From assembly GCA_022562895.1 (NCBI GenBank), contig JADFOK010000005.1, positions 1 to 64,000 of the forward strand: 64,000 bases of DNA. The letters are read 5' to 3'. Shown here piece by piece: positions 49,979 through 59,730 of the stretch. The DNA comes from Bacteroidota bacterium (GTDB taxonomy: Bacteria; Bacteroidota; Bacteroidia; Flavobacteriales; Flavobacteriaceae). Under the pieces are notes generated by a model. It did no database searches and was not told where the DNA came from. It worked only from the letters and a program-made list of their open reading frames with translations. Positions within the stretch are counted from its first letter, which is position 1; each line of letters opens with the position of its first letter. The translations under genes and the position numbers were made by a program.

Positions 49979-50389
49979 ATGTTACAACGAATACAGACCG
50001 TTTATCTTATTATTTCTGCATTAATTATGGGAGCATTGTATTATTGGTTTCCTTTAATAATGGATGAAACAGGGATAGTAATTATTGTAAAAAATGAACT
50101 TCTTTTTTTGGGTTTGATTTTTGGTTCTATTGTGTTGACAATTATTTCAATTTTAAATTTTAAAAAACGACAATTACAATTTGTACTTAACCGTTTAAGC
50201 ATCATATTGAACTTTGTATTACTGGGAATTTTCGTATATAGATCACTAATTCTAGCCGGAGAGACATTGGTTTCAGAAAAGGGTATTGGTGTGTTACTTC
50301 CTGTCATTTCTATCGTTTTTTTAGTATTAGCAAATAAGGCTATTAAAAGGGATGAGGACCTCGTAAAATCTGTTGATCGTTTACGTTAA
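49979..50389 (+). CDS. DUF4293 family membrane protein (start inside track ORF 49886..50389)
   Basis: MLQRIQTVYLIISALIMGALYYWFP, 4 TMs. Confidence 0.85.
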   Translation: MLQRIQTVYLIISALIMGALYYWFPLIMDETGIVIIVKNELLFLGLIFGSIVLTIISILNFKKRQLQFVLNRLSIILNFVLLGIFVYRSLILAGETLVSEKGIGVLLPVISIVFLVLANKAIKRDEDLVKSVDRLR

Positions 50390-50414
50390 ACTAAATCTTG
50401 GCATATTATTGTGG

Positions 50415-50448
50415 AACCCTAATAGGTTACTCCATTTAGGGTTTTTGT
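50415..50448 (+). terminator. Rho-independent terminator
   Basis: AACCCTAA ... TTAGGGTTTTT. Confidence 0.65.
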
Positions 50449-50508
50449 TTATCTGAAATTTTAATTAGATACCAAGCAAAACTTAACAACCCTAAATTTA
50501 AAAAAAGA

Positions 50509-51000
50509 TTACCTCTTAAATTCAATTACTTCCAAATTTTCAATTTTGGCACCATCTATCTCAAATCGAAGCATAGTCCTAACTTTATGAAGCCCATACT
50601 TTCCAACTGCTCCAGGGTTCATATGTAGTAACCCTGTTTTTTTGTCGTTCATTACTTTTAAGATATGTGAATGACCGGAGATAAATATTCTTGGAGGATT
50701 TGAATAAATTTCTGGTCTTATACTCGGATTATATCTTCCGGGATAACCTCCAATATGAATCATCAAAACATCAACTTTTTCACACATAAATCGATTTTGT
50801 AATGGAAATTCTGTTCGAACTTCTGCGTTATCTATATTGCCATACACTGCCCGAAGAGGTTTTAGATTTTTAATGGTATCGGTAACTTGTAAATTGCCAA
50901 TATCTCCTGCATGCCAGACTTCATCGGATTTGCGAATATACTTTAAAATAGATTTGTCTATATAATTATGTGTGTCACTCAGTAATAAAATTCTTTTCAC
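50509..51000 (-). CDS. YfcE/MJ0936-type metallophosphoesterase
   Basis: LLLSDTHNY, VWHAGDIGN, AVYGNID, MIHIGG, ISGHSH, LHMNPGAVG. Confidence 0.93.
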   Translation of the reverse strand: MKRILLLSDTHNYIDKSILKYIRKSDEVWHAGDIGNLQVTDTIKNLKPLRAVYGNIDNAEVRTEFPLQNRFMCEKVDVLMIHIGGYPGRYNPSIRPEIYSNPPRIFISGHSHILKVMNDKKTGLLHMNPGAVGKYGLHKVRTMLRFEIDGAKIENLEVIEFKR

Positions 51001-51077
51001 AGTTCTTTATGATTATTGCAAGGATTTGCAATGATTGCTTTATGTATCTTTGCCATTGTCCAAAAATACAAGATTCC

Positions 51078-51821
51078 TTGCGATATTTTATAGAAATAGC
51101 TTATAACGGAAAAAATTATCACGGATGGCAATTACAAGAAGATGCGGTGACTGTACAGGAAGTATTAGAAAATTCACTCTCTACTTTACTTAAGAAAGTA
51201 ATAAAAGTTACAGGAGCGGGAAGAACAGATGCTGGAGTGCATGCTAAACAATTATTTGCACATTTTGATTTTAGAGAAATTGAAGATGTTTTAGATTTAG
51301 TATTTAAACTTAATTCTTTTCTTCCAAAAGACATTTCGGTAAAAAACATATATAAAATGAAGGATGATGCACATGCACGTTTTGACGCAATTGAAAGAGA
51401 ATATGAATATATTATTACCTTTAAGAAAAATCCCTTTGTACAAGATTTTGCATATCTCATTCACCAAAAACCCAATGTGGATTTAATGAATAAAGCAGCA
51501 AAAACCTTATTACACTATAAAGATTTTCAATGCTTTTCACGTTCAAAATCAGATGTAAAAACGTATCATTGTAACATTAAAAAGGCGTTTTGGAAAGTAG
51601 AAAAGTCTAAATTGGTTTTTACTATTTCTGCAGATCGTTTTTTGCGTAATATGGTACGAGCAATAGTAGGAACACTCTTGGATGTAGGATTTAATAAAAC
51701 AACTTTTGAAATGTTTCAGGAAATTATAAAAGGTAAAGACAGGAGTAAGGCAGGTGCTTCGGTACCGGCCCATGGTCTTTTTTTAACAAAAATAAAATAT
51801 CCTGAAATGGTAAAAATATAA
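51078..51821 (+). CDS. truA: tRNA pseudouridine(38-40) synthase; TTG start (inside track ORF 50970..51821)
   Basis: RYFIEIAYNGKNYHGWQLQ, GAGRTDAGVHAKQLFAHFD, RFLRNMVRAIVGTLLDVG. Confidence 0.95.
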   Translation: MRYFIEIAYNGKNYHGWQLQEDAVTVQEVLENSLSTLLKKVIKVTGAGRTDAGVHAKQLFAHFDFREIEDVLDLVFKLNSFLPKDISVKNIYKMKDDAHARFDAIEREYEYIITFKKNPFVQDFAYLIHQKPNVDLMNKAAKTLLHYKDFQCFSRSKSDVKTYHCNIKKAFWKVEKSKLVFTISADRFLRNMVRAIVGTLLDVGFNKTTFEMFQEIIKGKDRSKAGASVPAHGLFLTKIKYPEMVKI

Positions 51822-53584
51822 TGGCAGGTTCTGGTAAAGCATTCGATTTTAAACTTTTTAAGCGGTTATTAGGTTATACCAATTCGTACCCTCTCTCATT
51901 TTACTATGTGGCATTTGCGGCAATTATTATGTCTGGACTGGGAATACTACGTCCAATATTATTACAGATAACAATAGATGATTCCATCGTACCAAAGAAT
52001 GGTGAAAACCTTGTATTCTACATTACATTAATGGCAATAGTTCTTTTACTTGAGGTACTGTTTATGTTTTCATTTATATTCTTTACCAATTGGTTGGGGC
52101 AGAATGTAATTCGGGACATTCGTGTCAAGCTCTTTAAATTAATGTTGAGTTTTAAATTAAAATATTTCGATAATAGTGCTGTCGGGAGACTAACAACCAG
52201 AGCAGTAAATGACATAGAAACAATATCCAGTATTTTTAGTCAGGGTTTGTTTATGATAATTAGTGACCTTTTAAAAATGGTTGTTATTGTTGTGTTTATG
52301 TTATATAAAAGTTGGCTGTTAGCTTTAATTGTATTTGCAATTTTACCCATTATTCTTTATGCCACCAGAATTTTTCAACGTGCAATGAAATCAGCATTCG
52401 AAGAAGTTAGAACACAAGTTGCTAACCTAAATTCCTTTGTACAAGAGCGAATAACGGGAATGAAAATTGTACAAATATTTACTCGTGAAGAAACTGAATA
52501 TAAACAGTTTAAAGAAATAAATGAAAAACACAAAAAAGCATGGATAAAAACAGTATGGTACAATTCAATCTTTTTTCCAATTGCTGAAATGGCCTCATCG
52601 GTAGCCATTGGACTAGTTGTTTGGTATGGAGGACTTAATGCCGCTCAAGGAGGTGTTATCACCCTTGGTATTATTATAGCATTTATTGAATTATCACAGA
52701 TGCTTTTTAGACCACTTAGACAAATAGCAGATAAATTCAATACTCTACAAATGGGAATGGTTGCCGCAAGACGGGTTTTTGATATTTTAGATACTAAATC
52801 TCATATTGATGATTCGGGAAAATTAAAACTTGTTCAAACAAAAGGAGCTATAGAATTTAAAAATGTACGCTTTGGGTATATCGAAGATGAAGAAGTGATT
52901 AGAGATATTTCGTTTACTGTTAATCCAGGAGAAACTGTTGCTATTGTTGGAGCTACCGGAGCTGGAAAATCTACAATTATCAATTTGTTGTCACGTTTTT
53001 ATGAAATTAATAGTGGTGATATTTTAATAGATGGTATTTCAATTAAAGACTATACATTAAAATCGTTACGAAGTAATATAGCTGTTGTTTTACAGGATGT
53101 ATTCTTATTTGCCGATACCATTCTAAACAACATCACATTAAAAGATGATAACATATCTGAGGAAGAAATCATTTTGGCTGCCAAAGAAATAGGAGTTCAT
53201 AGGTTTATTAGTTCATTGCCAGGTGATTATCATTACAATGTTAAAGAAAGAGGTGTAATGTTGTCTACAGGACAACGACAACTTATAGCTTTTTTACGGG
53301 CTTATGTAAGTAACCCTAGCATATTAATTTTAGATGAAGCTACTTCTTCAATAGATTCTTATTCTGAAGAAATGATACAAACTGCCACCGAAAAAATTAC
53401 AAAGGGTAGAACCTCTATTGTAATTGCACACCGATTATCAACTATTAAAAAGGCCAATAAAATTATTGTAATGGATGCTGGAAAAATAGTTGAAATAGGC
53501 ACTCACAAAGATCTACTTGATAAAGAAGGTGGATACTACAAAAACCTTTACGAAGTACAATTTATGGCAGAAGAAGCAGTATAG
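51821..53584 (+). CDS. ABC transporter, fused permease/ATPase (ABCB/MsbA-like)
   Basis: Six TMs; Walker A VGATGAGKSTIINLL, signature LSTGQRQLIAFLRAY, Walker B ILILDEATSSID. Confidence 0.95.
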   Translation: MAGSGKAFDFKLFKRLLGYTNSYPLSFYYVAFAAIIMSGLGILRPILLQITIDDSIVPKNGENLVFYITLMAIVLLLEVLFMFSFIFFTNWLGQNVIRDIRVKLFKLMLSFKLKYFDNSAVGRLTTRAVNDIETISSIFSQGLFMIISDLLKMVVIVVFMLYKSWLLALIVFAILPIILYATRIFQRAMKSAFEEVRTQVANLNSFVQERITGMKIVQIFTREETEYKQFKEINEKHKKAWIKTVWYNSIFFPIAEMASSVAIGLVVWYGGLNAAQGGVITLGIIIAFIELSQMLFRPLRQIADKFNTLQMGMVAARRVFDILDTKSHIDDSGKLKLVQTKGAIEFKNVRFGYIEDEEVIRDISFTVNPGETVAIVGATGAGKSTIINLLSRFYEINSGDILIDGISIKDYTLKSLRSNIAVVLQDVFLFADTILNNITLKDDNISEEEIILAAKEIGVHRFISSLPGDYHYNVKERGVMLSTGQRQLIAFLRAYVSNPSILILDEATSSIDSYSEEMIQTATEKITKGRTSIVIAHRLSTIKKANKIIVMDAGKIVEIGTHKDLLDKEGGYYKNLYEVQFMAEEAV

Positions 53585-53690
53585 CTCACTACTTTCAGAC
53601 TTTTTGCAAACTCTTCTAAACTTCTATAAGTCCGTATCATTATAATTCAGTTGTTAAAGAAAATTTGCAGTTTTTACAATCCATTTTTAC

Positions 53691-54464
53691 CTAAGTCAGA
53701 TCCTTTTCAAGAAGTTTTGTAAGTTCTTCGTGATTATTAAACAACACAAAATCACCGTCTTTTAAATAGGATATTTGTCCGTTTTCTTCTGAAACTACAA
53801 GGCAAACAGCATCGGTTTTTTCTGTAATTCCCGCGGCGGCTCTATGCCGTAATCCAAACCGTGATGGAATTTTACGATCATCTGAAATAGGTAGTATTAC
53901 TCTTGTAGCTGTAATTGTGTTTTCTTCAATAATAATAGCACCATCGTGTAAAGGACTGTTTTTAAAAAAAATACTTTCTATGATGGGCTGATTTAATTCT
54001 AAATTCATTTCATCCCCTGTAATTTTTACAAAATCAAGGCTGTTATTTCTTTCAATTACAATAAGAGCTCCTGTTTTGCTACTTCCCATATTCTTACAAG
54101 CATTTACTATGGCATCAATGTTTGTAAGTAAATCATTTTCTTTTGAAAGCAATTTAAATTGTTTGATAAACTTACGTCTCGCTTTAAAATTTGTGGAACC
54201 TAACATTAAGAGAAATCGTCTAATTTCCTGCTGAAATACCACGATGAGTGCAAACATTCCTACACCCAAAAAACCACCTAGGATTTTACTAAATAGCTCC
54301 ATTTCTAAAAGTTCGGTTAGCTTCCAGATGATATAGATAATAACAATTCCAATAAATATATTGATTGCTACGGTGCCTTTTACTAATTTGTAGACATAAT
54401 AAAGCAGGAAGGCTACGAGGACTATATCAACTATATCTATTATTCGAATGTCTAATAATTCCAA
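53691..54464 (-). CDS. cdaA: Diadenylate cyclase CdaA
   Basis: Three N-terminal TMs; DisA_N motifs SPLHDGAIIIEENTI and FGLRHRAAAGITEKTDAVCLVVSEE. Confidence 0.95.
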   Translation of the reverse strand: MELLDIRIIDIVDIVLVAFLLYYVYKLVKGTVAINIFIGIVIIYIIWKLTELLEMELFSKILGGFLGVGMFALIVVFQQEIRRFLLMLGSTNFKARRKFIKQFKLLSKENDLLTNIDAIVNACKNMGSSKTGALIVIERNNSLDFVKITGDEMNLELNQPIIESIFFKNSPLHDGAIIIEENTITATRVILPISDDRKIPSRFGLRHRAAAGITEKTDAVCLVVSEENGQISYLKDGDFVLFNNHEELTKLLEKDLT

Positions 54465-54496
54465 AGGATATCGGCTTTTTGTAAATGTACTTTAAA

Positions 54497-55327
54497 TCAA
54501 TGAGACTTCAAATTATGTATTAAATTTATACATTCTACAGCTTCTTTTACATCATGAGTTCTTAGCAAAGAAACTCCTTTATATATAGCTATAGAATGCA
54601 GTGCGGTGGTCCCGTTTAGTGCATCATCGGGAGTTATATCTAAAGTTTTATAAACCAAAGATTTTCTGGAAACGCCTATTAATATTGGCACATCTAAAGA
54701 ATCGAAAAGCTCAAGGTTATTGATTAATTCAAAATTTTGTCGCCGGGTTTTGGCAAAGCCAAAACCCGGATCTGCTATTACATCATTGATACCAATTTCA
54801 TGTGCTTTTGCAATTTTTTCTGAAAAATATTTTAATAGGTCAATCGTGATATTTTCGTATTTGGTGTCCTTCATCATGGTTTTGGGTGTACCTCTCATAT
54901 GCATTAAAATATAAGGAACTTTTAAGGTAGCTATTGTTTCAAGCATGGCTGGATCTTGATTTCCTCCGGAAATATCATTTACTATTGCGATACCTGTGTC
55001 TACGCATTGTTTTGCAATTTTACTTCTAAAAGTATCTATCGATAATAATGCATTGGGGAATTCTTTTAAAAGCAATTTCACAACCGGAAGCACTCTTAAT
55101 AATTCATCTTTTTCTGAAACAAAATGAGCCCCGGGTCTTGAGCTATAACCACCAAGATCTAAAAATGTAGCCCCGTCATTTAGCATCTTTTCAGCTAGTG
55201 AAAGAATACTTTTTTCAGTATCCAATTTACCACCATCGAAAAATGAATCTGGAGTAAGGTTGAGGATACCCATAACCTTTGGCTGAGAAAGGTCAATAAG
55301 TCTTCCTTTACAATTAATTGTTTTCAA
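54497..55327 (-). CDS. folP: Dihydropteroate synthase
   Basis: MGILNLTPDSFFDGGK, FLDLGGYSSRPGA, IVNDISGG, DPGFGFAKT, IGVSRKS. Confidence 0.97.
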   Translation of the reverse strand: MKTINCKGRLIDLSQPKVMGILNLTPDSFFDGGKLDTEKSILSLAEKMLNDGATFLDLGGYSSRPGAHFVSEKDELLRVLPVVKLLLKEFPNALLSIDTFRSKIAKQCVDTGIAIVNDISGGNQDPAMLETIATLKVPYILMHMRGTPKTMMKDTKYENITIDLLKYFSEKIAKAHEIGINDVIADPGFGFAKTRRQNFELINNLELFDSLDVPILIGVSRKSLVYKTLDITPDDALNGTTALHSIAIYKGVSLLRTHDVKEAVECINLIHNLKSH

Positions 55328-55379
55328 TTTTTTAAATTGATTTATTTAAGCGAAATTTACGGAAAATCTTACAGACCCA

Positions 55380-55919
55380 ATGACGGATACTTCAAAACAG
55401 TATAACAAAGTTATAGATACTTGTAGAAGCTTGTTTATAAATAAAATGAAAGATTACGGTAGTGCTTGGCGCATTTTAAGACTACCGTCCTTAACAGATC
55501 AAATTTTTATTAAAACACAGCGTATTCGTGGTTTGCAAAAAAATACTGAACGCAAAATAAATGAAGATGAAACAAGTGAATTTATTGGGATAATCAATTA
55601 TTCGGTAATGGCATTAATTCAGCTTGAAAAAGGTGTAGTTGAACAACCCGATATGAACTTGGAAGAAGCTATTTTTGAATACGATCAAAAAATAGCTGAA
55701 ACCAAACAATTGATGGAGGACAAAAACCATGATTATGGAGAAGCCTGGCGCGATATACGGATTAGTTCATTAACCGATTTAATTTTACAAAAGCTCCTTA
55801 GAGTAAAACAAATTGAAGATAATCAAGGAAAAACCTTGGTTTCTGAAGGAATAGATGCTAACTATCAAGATATGATTAATTATGCTGTTTTTGCATTGAT
55901 TCACCTTAATGAATTGTAG
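55380..55919 (+). CDS. DUF1599 domain protein
   Basis: Internal duplication: MKDYGSAWRILRLPSLTDQIFIKTQRIR and KNHDYGEAWRDIRISSLTDLILQKLLRVK. Confidence 0.88.
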   Translation: MTDTSKQYNKVIDTCRSLFINKMKDYGSAWRILRLPSLTDQIFIKTQRIRGLQKNTERKINEDETSEFIGIINYSVMALIQLEKGVVEQPDMNLEEAIFEYDQKIAETKQLMEDKNHDYGEAWRDIRISSLTDLILQKLLRVKQIEDNQGKTLVSEGIDANYQDMINYAVFALIHLNEL

Positions 55920-56039
55920 ATAAGATAAATAATCCCATTAAGAGGGACATTAGTGGTATAAATCCCATAACCATTCCACCCCGACGGTAATGAGTTCATC
56001 GCTTAAAGGGTAAAATTATTTTAATAAACATTTAAAAAT

Positions 56040-57149
56040 ATGAAATACATCGTAGGACTCTCAAGAATACTTGTTGGATTATTATTTATTATCAGTGGAA
56101 TTATAAAACTTAATGATCCTGTGGGTTTTTCTTTTAAGTTAGAAGATTACTTCGCACCAGAAGTACTCAATCTGGATTTTTTAGTGCCCTATGCTTTACT
56201 AATAGCCATTTTTGTAGTGATCTATGAAGTAATGCTGGGGGTTATGATTCTACTGGGATATGCCAAAAAATTTACACTATGGAGTTTATTATTAATGATC
56301 GTTTTCTTTACGTTCCTTACTTTTTATTCGGCGTATTTTAATAAAGTAACCGATTGTGGATGCTTTGGAGATGCCATTAAATTAACACCTTGGGAATCTT
56401 TTACCAAGGATATAGTGTTATTGGTATTAATTTTAATTTTATTCTTCAAAAGGGATCATATCAAACCTATTATATCAAGCACTATTAGAAAAATTGTAGT
56501 CTATAGTTCATTTATAGGCTGTATGATCTTTGGATATTATGTTTTACAGCATTTACCTGTCATTGATTTTAGACCCTATAAAATAGGGGCAAATATAACC
56601 GAGGGAATGACGTATCCACCAGATGCCCAAAAACCAATTTTTGAATACCTTTGGACCTTTACAAATAACGGAAAAGAAAAAATTGTTGTTACCAATGGGA
56701 GTTTTCCCAATGAGGAGGGTAAATATACTGTAGAAACCAAAATGATACAAAAGGGATACGAACCACCCATCCATGATTATACTATGGAACTTGAGGGTAA
56801 GGATTATACTTCAGAATTATTAGCTGAAGATAATTTAGTTATTGTTGTTGCTTACAGTATAAGCAATAGCGAAAAAGAAGGATTTATTTCTATAGGCAAA
56901 ATAACAAATGAAGCATTAAAGAAAGGATATAAAGTTATAGGTCTTTCTGCATCCAGTAAACAAGTTACTAATGCTTTGGTTAAAGAATACAAATTGAATT
57001 TCAATTTTTATTTTTGTGACGAGACCACTTTAAAAACCATCATACGAAGCAATCCTGCAATTATGGAACTTCAAAATGGAACCATTATGCAAAAGCTTCA
57101 CTGGAACGATGCCTTAGATTTGAAATTAAATACTTTAAAACGTAAATAA
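56040..57149 (+). CDS. BT_3928-family DoxX-like membrane protein
   Basis: GLSRILVGLLFIISGIIKLNDPVGFSFKLEDYFAPEVL, DCGCFGDAIKLTPWESFTKDIVLL. Confidence 0.9.
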   Translation: MKYIVGLSRILVGLLFIISGIIKLNDPVGFSFKLEDYFAPEVLNLDFLVPYALLIAIFVVIYEVMLGVMILLGYAKKFTLWSLLLMIVFFTFLTFYSAYFNKVTDCGCFGDAIKLTPWESFTKDIVLLVLILILFFKRDHIKPIISSTIRKIVVYSSFIGCMIFGYYVLQHLPVIDFRPYKIGANITEGMTYPPDAQKPIFEYLWTFTNNGKEKIVVTNGSFPNEEGKYTVETKMIQKGYEPPIHDYTMELEGKDYTSELLAEDNLVIVVAYSISNSEKEGFISIGKITNEALKKGYKVIGLSASSKQVTNALVKEYKLNFNFYFCDETTLKTIIRSNPAIMELQNGTIMQKLHWNDALDLKLNTLKRK

Positions 57150-57156
57150 ATAGACA

Positions 57157-58233
57157 GTGTTAGGATACTTACTACAAAAATTAGGTTATGCAATACTTAC
57201 CTTGTTTGGGGTAGTAACCGTAATTTTTTTATTGTTTACTATTCTTCCCGGAGACCCTGCTCGTATGATGTTAGGACAAAATGAAAGTGCTGAGCAAATT
57301 GCCATTGTTAAAAAGAAATACGGCTTCGATAAACCTGTGAGTAAGCAATATTTATATTATTTAAATGACTTGTCTCCCTTGTCATTTCATAGTTCGAACC
57401 CGGAGGATTACACCTATCTTTCAGAAAATAAATACAACGCTTCAAAAATGTTTAATATTGGGGAAATAGACGTTGTAATTAAACTTCCTTATTTGCGAGA
57501 CTCCTTTCAAAAAAACGGAAAGAAAGTAAGTACTGTAATTGCTGAAACCCTACCTAACACTTTTATTTTAGCAATTTCTGCAATTTTTATTGCTATGATA
57601 TTAGGAGTTTTTCTTGGAATAGTTTCAGCGATGTTTAAAGATGGTTGGCTAGACAAAACGATACAATTATTAAGCACTTTCGGAATGAGTGTTCCTTCAT
57701 TTTTTAGTGCAATAATTTTTGCTTGGTTGTTCGGATTTGTATTGCATGAATATACCGGGTTAAACATGACAGGTAGTCTTTATGAAGTAGATGATTTTGG
57801 TGAGGGTAAATACATACAATGGAAAAACCTTATTTTACCTGCTGTTGTTTTGGGGATTCGTCCCTTAGCGGTTGTGAGTCAGTTAATGAGAGGATCGCTC
57901 CTGGAAGTAATGAGTATGGATTATATAAGAACTGCAAAAGCAAAGGGTTTAACCTTGTTTACCATAGTAAAAAAGCATGCGTTAAAAAATGCCCTAAACC
58001 CTGTGGTTACAGCTATTTCAGGATGGTTTGCATCTATGCTGTCAGGCGCAGTTTTTGTAGAGTATATATTTGGGTGGAATGGAATTGGAAAAGAAATTGT
58101 GGACGCTCTCAACACACTTGATTTACCTGTTATCATGGGAGCCGTGATAGTAATTGCAACTTTGTTTATAATAATTAATATTTTTGTAGATGTTATCTAC
58201 GGGTGGCTGGATCCAAAAATTAGAACTAGATGA
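57157..58233 (+). CDS. Oligopeptide-type ABC transporter permease (OppB/DppB-like); GTG start
   Basis: GVVTVIFLLFTILPGDPARMMLG; EAA-like loop RGSLLEVMSMDYIRTAKAKGL. Confidence 0.93.
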   Translation: MLGYLLQKLGYAILTLFGVVTVIFLLFTILPGDPARMMLGQNESAEQIAIVKKKYGFDKPVSKQYLYYLNDLSPLSFHSSNPEDYTYLSENKYNASKMFNIGEIDVVIKLPYLRDSFQKNGKKVSTVIAETLPNTFILAISAIFIAMILGVFLGIVSAMFKDGWLDKTIQLLSTFGMSVPSFFSAIIFAWLFGFVLHEYTGLNMTGSLYEVDDFGEGKYIQWKNLILPAVVLGIRPLAVVSQLMRGSLLEVMSMDYIRTAKAKGLTLFTIVKKHALKNALNPVVTAISGWFASMLSGAVFVEYIFGWNGIGKEIVDALNTLDLPVIMGAVIVIATLFIIINIFVDVIYGWLDPKIRTR

Positions 58234-58242
58234 TTTATTAAG

Positions 58243-58992
58243 ATGAGAAAAAATATTGTAGCCGGTAATTGGAAGATGAATAATAATCTACCTGAAACAG
58301 AAGAATTAATTTCGGAATTAAAAAAGTTGGTACAAACTTCTGATACCGAAGTTTTGATTGCTCCATCTTATATAAGCCTTAATTCTGCTTGTGAAATTTT
58401 AAATGGCACCAATATAGAAGTCATTGCACAAAACATGCATTTTGCTGAAAATGGTTCTTTTACAGGTGAAATTTCTGCAGAGATGTTGAAGAGTGTTGGA
58501 ATTAAAACAGTTATTTTAGGACATAGTGAACGCAGAGAAAATTTTAACGAAGACGAAGCCCTTTTAAAACAAAAAGTAAATACAGGCTTGCAAAACGGTT
58601 TGCGAATTATATTTTGTTTTGGTGAAAAAATTGAAGATAGAAGTGTGGGAAATCATTTTATTGTAGTCGAAAAACAAATAAGAAATGTATTGTTTCATCT
58701 ATCTGAAGATAAATGGAGTTCTTTAATATTAGCCTATGAACCTATTTGGGCTATTGGTACTGGAGAAACTGCATCACCGGAACAAGCGCAAGAAATGCAT
58801 GCGTTTATCCGTAGTCTGATTTCAGAAAAATACAATAACGCTGTTGCTGAAAATGTGTCTATACTTTATGGTGGGAGTGTAAAACCGGAAAATGCTAATG
58901 AAATATTTGGCAAACCCGATGTGGATGGCGGACTTATTGGAGGAGCTTCCTTAAATGCCAAAAGTTTTATGGCCATTGTAAATTCTTTTTAA
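58243..58992 (+). CDS. tpiA: Triose-phosphate isomerase
   Basis: VAGNWKMNN, LGHSERRENF, AYEPIWAIGTG, ILYGGSVKPEN, DGGLIGGASL. Confidence 0.98.
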   Translation: MRKNIVAGNWKMNNNLPETEELISELKKLVQTSDTEVLIAPSYISLNSACEILNGTNIEVIAQNMHFAENGSFTGEISAEMLKSVGIKTVILGHSERRENFNEDEALLKQKVNTGLQNGLRIIFCFGEKIEDRSVGNHFIVVEKQIRNVLFHLSEDKWSSLILAYEPIWAIGTGETASPEQAQEMHAFIRSLISEKYNNAVAENVSILYGGSVKPENANEIFGKPDVDGGLIGGASLNAKSFMAIVNSF

Positions 58993-59024
58993 CATCAAAG
59001 TATTTATCTCTAAACATTTTATAG

Positions 59025-59120
59025 GTGTTTGCCAATATTTATAAAACTTACAATAAGCAAGAAACTACTTTCGTTTCTATTGAGGAGAAAAATAACTGGA
59101 TTGCAATAAAATTTGTATTT
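59025..59120 (+). pseudogene. Possible prmA (ribosomal protein L11 methyltransferase) C-terminal remnant
   Basis: YKTYNKQETTFVSIEEKNNWIAIKFVF resembles Bacteroidota PrmA tails (NNW-[VI]-[AS]-[LI]-K-[FY]); position tpiA-X-clpS is where prmA usually lies in relatives. Confidence 0.4.
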
Positions 59121-59141
59121 TTAGTTATATTCTTAATAATT

Positions 59142-59417
59142 ATGGGATCAAAAGAAAAAATACAAGAGGAAGTTTTGTATGCCGAAAAGGAGAGTGAACA
59201 TCGCGAAATTGTTCTCTACAATGACGATGTTAATACTTTCGATCACGTAATAAATACACTTATCCATGCCTGTGATCATACTCCTGAGCAGGCTGAACAA
59301 TGTTCTATTATAGTTCATTATAAAGGTAAATGTATTGTTAAATCGGGTACTTATGAGGAATTAAAGCCTCGTTGTACCATGCTTCTAAATGCCGATTTAA
59401 ACGCTGAAATAGTTTAA
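59142..59417 (+). CDS. clpS: ATP-dependent Clp protease adaptor ClpS (start inside track ORF 59025..59417)
   Basis: REIVLYNDDVNTFDHVINTLIHACDHTPEQAEQCSIIVHYKGKCIVKSG. Confidence 0.95.
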   Translation: MGSKEKIQEEVLYAEKESEHREIVLYNDDVNTFDHVINTLIHACDHTPEQAEQCSIIVHYKGKCIVKSGTYEELKPRCTMLLNADLNAEIV

Positions 59418-59460
59418 TTGTTTTATTTATTTTTATTATGATTTTTGCATAATATATTTT

Positions 59461-59468
59461 TATATTTG
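59461..59468 (+). promoter_or_regulatory. Bacteroidota -7 element (TAnnTTTG) upstream of tRNA-Arg
   Basis: TATATTTG 12 bp before the tRNA 5' end; no well-spaced -33 TTG identified. Confidence 0.5.
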
Positions 59469-59480
59469 CAGCCCATTTAA

Positions 59481-59557
59481 GGCCACGTGGCGCAACTGAA
59501 TAGCGCACTTGATTACGGCTCAAGAGGTTACAGGTTTGAATCCTGTCGTGGTCACCA
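59481..59557 (+). tRNA. tRNA-Arg (anticodon ACG), CCA encoded
   Basis: Acceptor GGCCACG/CGTGGTC+A+CCA, anticodon arm CTTGA-TTACGGC-TCAAG, T-arm ACAGG-TTTGAAT-CCTGT. Confidence 0.96.
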
Positions 59558-59591
59558 TAAATCAACAAAAAGTTGAAAATATAGCAATAAG

Positions 59592-59620
59592 AAAAAGAGG
59601 AAATTTATTTTCTCTTTTTT
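59592..59620 (+). terminator. Hairpin terminator downstream of tRNA-Arg
   Basis: AAAAAGAGGAAA / TTTTCTCTTTTTT. Confidence 0.65.
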
Positions 59621-59730
59621 GTTTGTGAAGTTTTCTTTTGTTGATTTTCAAAGCGGAGCTTTACCAGAATCATATAAAGTTAATCCATGTTCACTAAAAT
59701 AAAAACCCTTAATGAAAATTGTAGAGTTTT

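Noticed and set aside
55921-56039. Possible minus-strand hydrophobic micropeptide (MVMGFIPLMSLLMGLFILSTIH)
   Set aside because: Only 22 aa from the first ATG, no ribosome-binding evidence; too short to support without conservation data
59338-59568. 76-aa minus-strand ORF across tRNA-Arg
   Set aside because: Contains DHDRIQTCNLLSRNQVRYSVAPRG, the usual spurious translation of an antisense tRNA
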